Assembly: GCA_963828755.1 (NCBI GenBank)
Contig: CAWHFY010000010.1
Location: forward strand, 1 to 64,000
Direction: 5' to 3'
DNA: 64,000 nt
DNA from: WHSW01 sp963828755
GTDB taxonomy: Bacteria > Actinomycetota > Thermoleophilia > Solirubrobacterales > 70-9
Part shown: piece by piece, positions 60,146 to 64,000 of the stretch
Layout: each line of letters begins with the position of its first letter
Numbering within the stretch: position 1 is the first letter of the stretch
Translations under genes and position numbers: made by a program
Notes under the pieces: generated by a model
Databases searched by the model: none
Told to the model about the DNA's origin: nothing
Seen by the model: the letters and a program-made list of their open reading frames with translations, nothing else

Positions 60146-63100
60146 GCCGGCTCGCCGCCGTTCGAGGTCTCCTCGCCGACGGCGCCGAGCGCGCGCTCGA
60201 GGCGGCAGATCGGCTGATAGGTGCAGTAGCGCGGGCACTCGCCGTTGAGCGGATCGCGGCGCACCCGCCCGGCCCGCATCCCAGCGGCCGCCTCGACCGC
60301 GGTGGCCTCGGCCCGCTCGAGCGCCTCGTCGAGCTCCTCGCGCGGTTTCACGTCAGTGCGCACCAGCCCGAGCGGCTCCAGCCGTGGATCGTCGGCGACG
60401 GCGATGCCCCGCGGCTTGCGTTTGTCGGGGGCGGCGGCGCCGAGCGGGTGGTACAGCCCGGCGACCGGGTCGAGGCCGAGCACCCGGCGCGCGACCAGCA
60501 TGTAGAGCTGGATCTGCAGGGTGCCCCGGTCGTCGAACTTGTTCGCGCCGACGACCGACTTGCCGGTCTTGTAGTCGCGAACGACGGCGCTGCGCCCGTC
60601 GGCGGCGAGGTCGATGCGGTCGATTCGCCCGCGGAGCTCGAGCTCGCCGAGCTCGAGCGCGGCGCGTGGCTCCGGCGCCTCGTCGGGTCCATGGTCGAGG
60701 TTTCCGAAACCGAGCTCGAGCAGCTCGCGGGCCGGGCGGAACTCGGTCTCGGTGTCGGCCTCGCGCTGGAGGAACGACTCGACCTGTATCCGCGCCCGCT
60801 CGAGGGCCGCGCGGCGTGCCCGGTTGGGCTCGCCCGCGCCGCCCGACCCGAACTCGTCGAGCAGCTCGCCGAAGCGGTTGCGCCAGCGGCCGACGTCGCC
60901 GGGGCGGGGGATCGAGTCGTCGCCGGGGGGGTCGGCATAGAGGCGCTCGAGCGCCGCGTGGACGACGCCGCCGAGCCAGAGCGGGTCGGCGGCCGGGTCG
61001 AGTTGCTGGGGCGACAGCTCGTGGTCGACGAACCACTTGTACGAGCAGGTGACCCAGCCCTCCAGCGAGTTCGCGCTGAACACGCGGCGCGCCCGCATCT
61101 CCTCGAGCACGCGCGGGGAGCGCAGGGGTCCCGGCAGCGCGTCGGGGTCCGCGAGCCCGGCGAACGGGGCGAGGGCGCCGGCGGCGTCGTCGCCCTCGAC
61201 GCCGAGGCGCTCCAGCAGCTGCGGGCGGTCGGCGTGCCAGCCGGCTCGCGCGAGGGACCGGGCGAGCAGCCGCGGGGTGGTCGCCTCGTCGGCCTCGAGC
61301 ACGGCCCGCTCCGGTCCGCGGACCCGGAGCAGGCGATCGCGGACGTCCCCGTCGGCGACGACCAGATCGCAGACCTCGTCGACGAAGGGCGAGCGCGCCC
61401 GCGCGGCGCCGTCCTCGTCGCAACTCTGCCAGCTCAGGAACAGGCGCTCGGTCGGGCGCGAGACGCAGGCGTGAAAGAGGTAGCGCTCCTCGTCGGCCTG
61501 GTCGGCGCGGCGGAGGTCGCGGTTGCCGATCGCGGCGCGGCGCTCCTCGGAGAGCAGCGGGTCGGGCGGCGCGGCGCTCGGGAACTCGCCCTCCTGCAGG
61601 CTGGCGCAGAACAGCGCCCGAGCTCGCGCCGCGCGGGCGCGATACGGGCTCATGATCCGCACCCGGCCGTCAGCGGGGCCGCGCCAGCGCGGCACCGTCG
61701 CGGACTCCAGAGCTTCGATCGCGTCGGCGAGCGAAGCCGGCTCGGCTCCGGGCAGCTCGCCGACGCCGGCGAGCTCCTCGAGCAGCTCCGCGGCGGCCAC
61801 TCCCGCGCGCAGCTCGAGGGCGGAGAACGGCGCCCGCTCGCCGGACTGCAGCGCACTGCGCGCCCGTGGGGCCTCGCCGCGGTGGGCGCCCTCGGCGAGC
61901 TCGCGAGCGGAGCGGGCCAGGGCTCGCAGGCGCTCGGCGGGGCCGGTGGCGCCGCGCAGGCGGACGAGATGGCGTGGGGGCTTCTCCCAGCTCGCGGTCG
62001 CCTCGCTGACGGTGGTCGCCTTGCCGCGGCGGATCTTGCGCTCGACCCAGTCGATCGCATCCGGATCCAGGGACGGATCCGTGCGCAGGTGGGTGAGCAG
62101 GGCGGCGACGGCGCCTTCGTCGCCGGCCGCACGGCAGAGCGCCACCAGCGACGTGCCGACGGTCGTTTCCGTGAGCGGGGCCGAAGCCTCCAGCGCGACC
62201 GGGATTCCGAGCGTGCCGAGCACCCGGGCGAGGACCGGCCCGGTCGAGTCCGGGTGGCGGAGGACGATCGCGATCTCGTCGGCCCGGTAGCCGGCGCCCA
62301 GCAGCCTGGCGATCTCGATCCCGATCGACTCCGCCTCGCCGCGGGCGCCCGCCGAGTCGAGCAGGACCAGACCCTCGTCCGGGTCGACCGCGCCGGCACC
62401 GGGCTCGAACAGGTTCAGGTCGAGGTGCCGGAGGGTGGCGCTGTCCGTGTAGCCGGGGTCGAACGGCAGCGGCGCGGGGCGCTCGGCGCCGAGCTCGTCG
62501 ACCAGCCGGGTCAGCAGCCCGGCGCGGGCGGCGAGCGCCCGCGTGTCCGCGTAGGTGACGGCGACCGTGACGGGCGCCGTATGCGCCAGCGAGGCCAGCA
62601 GCTCGGTCTGACCGCGGACGAGATCATCGAAGCCATAGACGAACAGCGGCCGCTCGCCCCAGCCGTCGGGATCAGCGCGCAGCGCCGCGAGCACGGCGGC
62701 GTTCAGCTGGCCGAGGTCGGAGCGTCCGCTCTCGTCGCGAAGCTCGACGTACGCCGCGTAGATCGCCGCCAGCTCGACCTCGTAGCCGGGGTCGTCGAGT
62801 GCGGCGACCGTCGCCTCGAACTCCGCTGCGCCGACCAGCGCCGCCTGCAGCTCGGCGATCAGCCGGTCGGCGGCGGGCGCGAAGCCGGGGCGGGCGGCCG
62901 AGCGCGAGAGGCGCCGCGGGGCGGCGCGACGAATCGCTGCGCGGACCAGGGCCTGGCGCTGGGTCGGCGAGAGCGGGGGGCCGAGCTCGACCGCGAGCGC
63001 TCGAGCGAGCTCGCGGGCGAGACCGGCGAAGGTCACGATCGAGCCGCCGACCGCGGCACCCGGGCCGGCGCAGAGGTCGCGCTCGAACGCGGCGACGTCG

Positions 63101-63213
63101 TCGGCGGTCGGAACGATGAGCATGGCCTGGCGGGCGAGCGCCGCCCGGAATCCGGCAAGGATCTCACCGGCGCGGCCGGAGTTCGGGGGCCCCTGGATCA
63201 GCTCGAGCGACAT
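60142..63213 (-). CDS. AddB/AdnA-like nuclease with degenerate helicase motor
   Basis: 1023 aa. The N-terminus has GPPNSGRAGE where Walker A should be (Lys replaced by Arg14, Ser/Thr by Ala15), so the motor is probably inactive. The C-terminal nuclease shows LRGRIDRIDL, VRDYKTGKSVVG and QIQLYMLVARRVLGL, with cysteines in WVTCSYKWF and CPRYCTYQPIC for an iron-sulfur cluster. It is the likely scaffold and second nuclease of the complex with the downstream helicase. The start is ATG 63213, with TATGCT 7 nt upstream. Confidence 0.88.
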   Translation of the reverse strand: MSLELIQGPPNSGRAGEILAGFRAALARQAMLIVPTADDVAAFERDLCAGPGAAVGGSIVTFAGLARELARALAVELGPPLSPTQRQALVRAAIRRAAPRRLSRSAARPGFAPAADRLIAELQAALVGAAEFEATVAALDDPGYEVELAAIYAAYVELRDESGRSDLGQLNAAVLAALRADPDGWGERPLFVYGFDDLVRGQTELLASLAHTAPVTVAVTYADTRALAARAGLLTRLVDELGAERPAPLPFDPGYTDSATLRHLDLNLFEPGAGAVDPDEGLVLLDSAGARGEAESIGIEIARLLGAGYRADEIAIVLRHPDSTGPVLARVLGTLGIPVALEASAPLTETTVGTSLVALCRAAGDEGAVAALLTHLRTDPSLDPDAIDWVERKIRRGKATTVSEATASWEKPPRHLVRLRGATGPAERLRALARSARELAEGAHRGEAPRARSALQSGERAPFSALELRAGVAAAELLEELAGVGELPGAEPASLADAIEALESATVPRWRGPADGRVRIMSPYRARAARARALFCASLQEGEFPSAAPPDPLLSEERRAAIGNRDLRRADQADEERYLFHACVSRPTERLFLSWQSCDEDGAARARSPFVDEVCDLVVADGDVRDRLLRVRGPERAVLEADEATTPRLLARSLARAGWHADRPQLLERLGVEGDDAAGALAPFAGLADPDALPGPLRSPRVLEEMRARRVFSANSLEGWVTCSYKWFVDHELSPQQLDPAADPLWLGGVVHAALERLYADPPGDDSIPRPGDVGRWRNRFGELLDEFGSGGAGEPNRARRAALERARIQVESFLQREADTETEFRPARELLELGFGNLDHGPDEAPEPRAALELGELELRGRIDRIDLAADGRSAVVRDYKTGKSVVGANKFDDRGTLQIQLYMLVARRVLGLDPVAGLYHPLGAAAPDKRKPRGIAVADDPRLEPLGLVRTDVKPREELDEALERAEATAVEAAAGMRAGRVRRDPLNGECPRYCTYQPICRLERALGAVGEETSNGGEPA

Positions 63214-63324
63214 CGCTACGAGCATAGGTCGCCGCCCGGGTCTCAAAGCCGACGCGAGAAGCCGCTACGTGGGTTTTTCCGCGGTCCGTTTTGCCGTCCT
63301 GAGGCCGACCTATCGTCCTCACCG

Positions 63325-63780
63325 ATGTCACTCTGCTTCATCGACCCGGCCGACTCGATTCGCGCGATCGCCGACTCGATCGGTCGCGAGGCTCGCCGTC
63401 AGCTGCTCGGCGAGGCGGTGCGCGCCTGGGTCGACGAGATCCCGGACGACGAGCTCGAGGCTCACTACGCGAAGGCGATCTCGGAGCTCGACGAGCACGA
63501 TATCTCGATGCTCGCCGCCTGGCATGCGTCGATGGACGTCGGCACGCCGATCCCGAACCGGGACTACCTGATGGGCGCGTTCCCGTCGCTCGGCCAGCAC
63601 CGCCGCGAGGCGCTGAAGCTCGCCGCCGGTTTCCGCGGCGAGGAGGCCGTTGACCGCGGCGTGACCGAGGAGCGGGCGCTGGAAACGGTGCTCGAGTGGC
63701 TCTCGCCGCCGCGGCTGATGGAGCTTGCCGTGGAAGCGGTCGAGCTCTATATCTGGGACCGCGCCGGCTCCGACAACTGA
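63325..63780 (+). CDS. hypothetical protein (151 aa)
   Basis: 151 aa, soluble, mainly helical and acidic (ADSIGREARRQLLGEAVRAWVDEIPDDELEAHYAKAISEL), with a second half of amphipathic helices ending LMELAVEAVELYIWDRA. No signal, membrane helix or motif known to me. TATCGT is 8 nt before ATG 63325 (leaderless pattern), which supports expression. Divergent from the AddAB-like pair across 111 bp. Confidence 0.7.
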   Translation: MSLCFIDPADSIRAIADSIGREARRQLLGEAVRAWVDEIPDDELEAHYAKAISELDEHDISMLAAWHASMDVGTPIPNRDYLMGAFPSLGQHRREALKLAAGFRGEEAVDRGVTEERALETVLEWLSPPRLMELAVEAVELYIWDRAGSDN

Positions 63781-63806
63781 CCTGACGGGCCCGGAGCTCG
63801 CCAGGC

Positions 63807-63904
63807 GGCGTCTTCGCCGGCTCGTGTGCCGAGCACACGTCGCCGGCTGCATCCTTGCCTGACGGGCTCCCGGCCTCGTCAGGCTCCTAGGACGAGAAGA
63901 CGCC
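63807..63904 (+). other. structured non-coding element, three-way-junction fold
   Basis: GGCGTCTTC (63807-63815) pairs perfectly with GAAGACGCC (63896-63904) and encloses two further hairpins. The first is GCCGGC, T, CGTGTGC-CGA-GCACACG, TC, GCCGGC (63816-63847). The second is GCCTGACG...CGTCAGGC (63857-63864 with 63877-63884) with an inner GGC/GCC. An imperfect direct copy of the second hairpin starts at 63781. It follows the 151-aa gene and may be a terminator complex, REP-like repeat or RNA gene. The remaining 63905-64000 shows nothing identifiable. Confidence 0.5.
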
Positions 63905-64000
63905 ACCGTCCGACGGTTTCGCGTCTCAGGCCCCTGGATCGACCACTTCCTCCCGCCGGCGCCACGCCCAAGCCCGCGTTTAGGCCCGCCTAGAATCGGT

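Noticed and set aside
63781..63904. Integron attC site
   Set aside because: No GTTRRRY core sites or neighbouring integrase, and the perfect stems differ from the imperfect pairing of attC.

Overview
The window is 64 kb of very G+C-rich bacterial DNA packed with short-spaced or 4-bp-overlapping genes. The gene content is actinobacterial: AddAB/AdnAB-type nuclease-helicases, a MarP-like protease, HxlR regulators, DUF1385 next to rpmE/prfA, and an isobutyryl-CoA-type mutase. The secreted protein at 24488-25093 carries an SPAMLVA...GKNSVKSNDI N-terminus of a kind I associate with Thermoleophilia (Solirubrobacterales). That placement is inference. Seven otherwise intact genes are each broken by only one or two small indels (pepA, RNase, glyA, DUF354, M20 peptidase, LCP protein, FHA protein), so either the assembly is error-prone or several genes are recently damaged.

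Layout. 0-5 kb: PRC-barrel protein, acyl-CoA dehydrogenase, an HxlR regulator divergent from a 31-codon peptide plus PaaI-like thioesterase, leucyl aminopeptidase and a VOC protein. 5-15.8 kb: acyl-CoA metabolism (thiolase, HAD phosphatase, amidase, two-part isobutyryl-CoA mutase, ETF beta/alpha, ETF-quinone oxidoreductase, GNAT). 15.8-17.3 kb: decayed genes. 17.3-24.5 kb: universal stress protein, then a translation-factor run (rpmE, DUF1385, prfA, prmC, sua5) that continues into a secreted RNase Sa-like lipoprotein with its barstar-type inhibitor, then glyA. 24.5-27.5 kb: secreted protein, DUF354 protein and a WecA/TagO-type transferase. 27.5-35.2 kb: complete F1Fo ATP synthase operon (atpZ-like, I, B, E, F, H, A, G, D, C). 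35.3-43.5 kb: M20 peptidase, LytR-CpsA-Psr protein, UDP-sugar dehydrogenase, nucleotidyltransferase, phosphoglucose/phosphomannose isomerase and a cation/proton antiporter, suggesting cell-surface polysaccharide supply. 43.4-49.2 kb: ArfB, SAH hydrolase, a second NDP-sugar pyrophosphorylase, homoserine kinase, NTF2-like protein, orphan ParA and zinc-ribbon/FHA protein. 49.3-56.7 kb: SRPBCC protein, lipoprotein, PBP, MarP-like protease, HxlR, GNAT, LysR, STAS protein and GGCT-like protein. 56.7-63.8 kb: AddAB-like recombination nuclease and a hypothetical gene, followed by a strongly folded non-coding tail.

The acyl-CoA genes fit together. Acyl-CoA dehydrogenase passes electrons to ETF and then to the quinone pool through ETF-QO, thiolase finishes beta-oxidation, and the mutase interconverts isobutyryl-CoA and n-butyryl-CoA. 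Its active-site residues (Phe82, Gln200) match isobutyryl-CoA mutase and not methylmalonyl-CoA mutase.

Two non-coding features stand out. One is a 50-56 bp intercistronic element that begins at or just after a stop codon and ends on the next GTG start. It occurs before sua5, atpB and the sugar isomerase, and its outer stem shows a compensatory base change. The other is a recurrent TANNNT box 6-10 nt before start codons that lack a Shine-Dalgarno sequence, which indicates widespread leaderless transcription. I found no tRNA, rRNA, CRISPR array, insertion sequence or phage gene.
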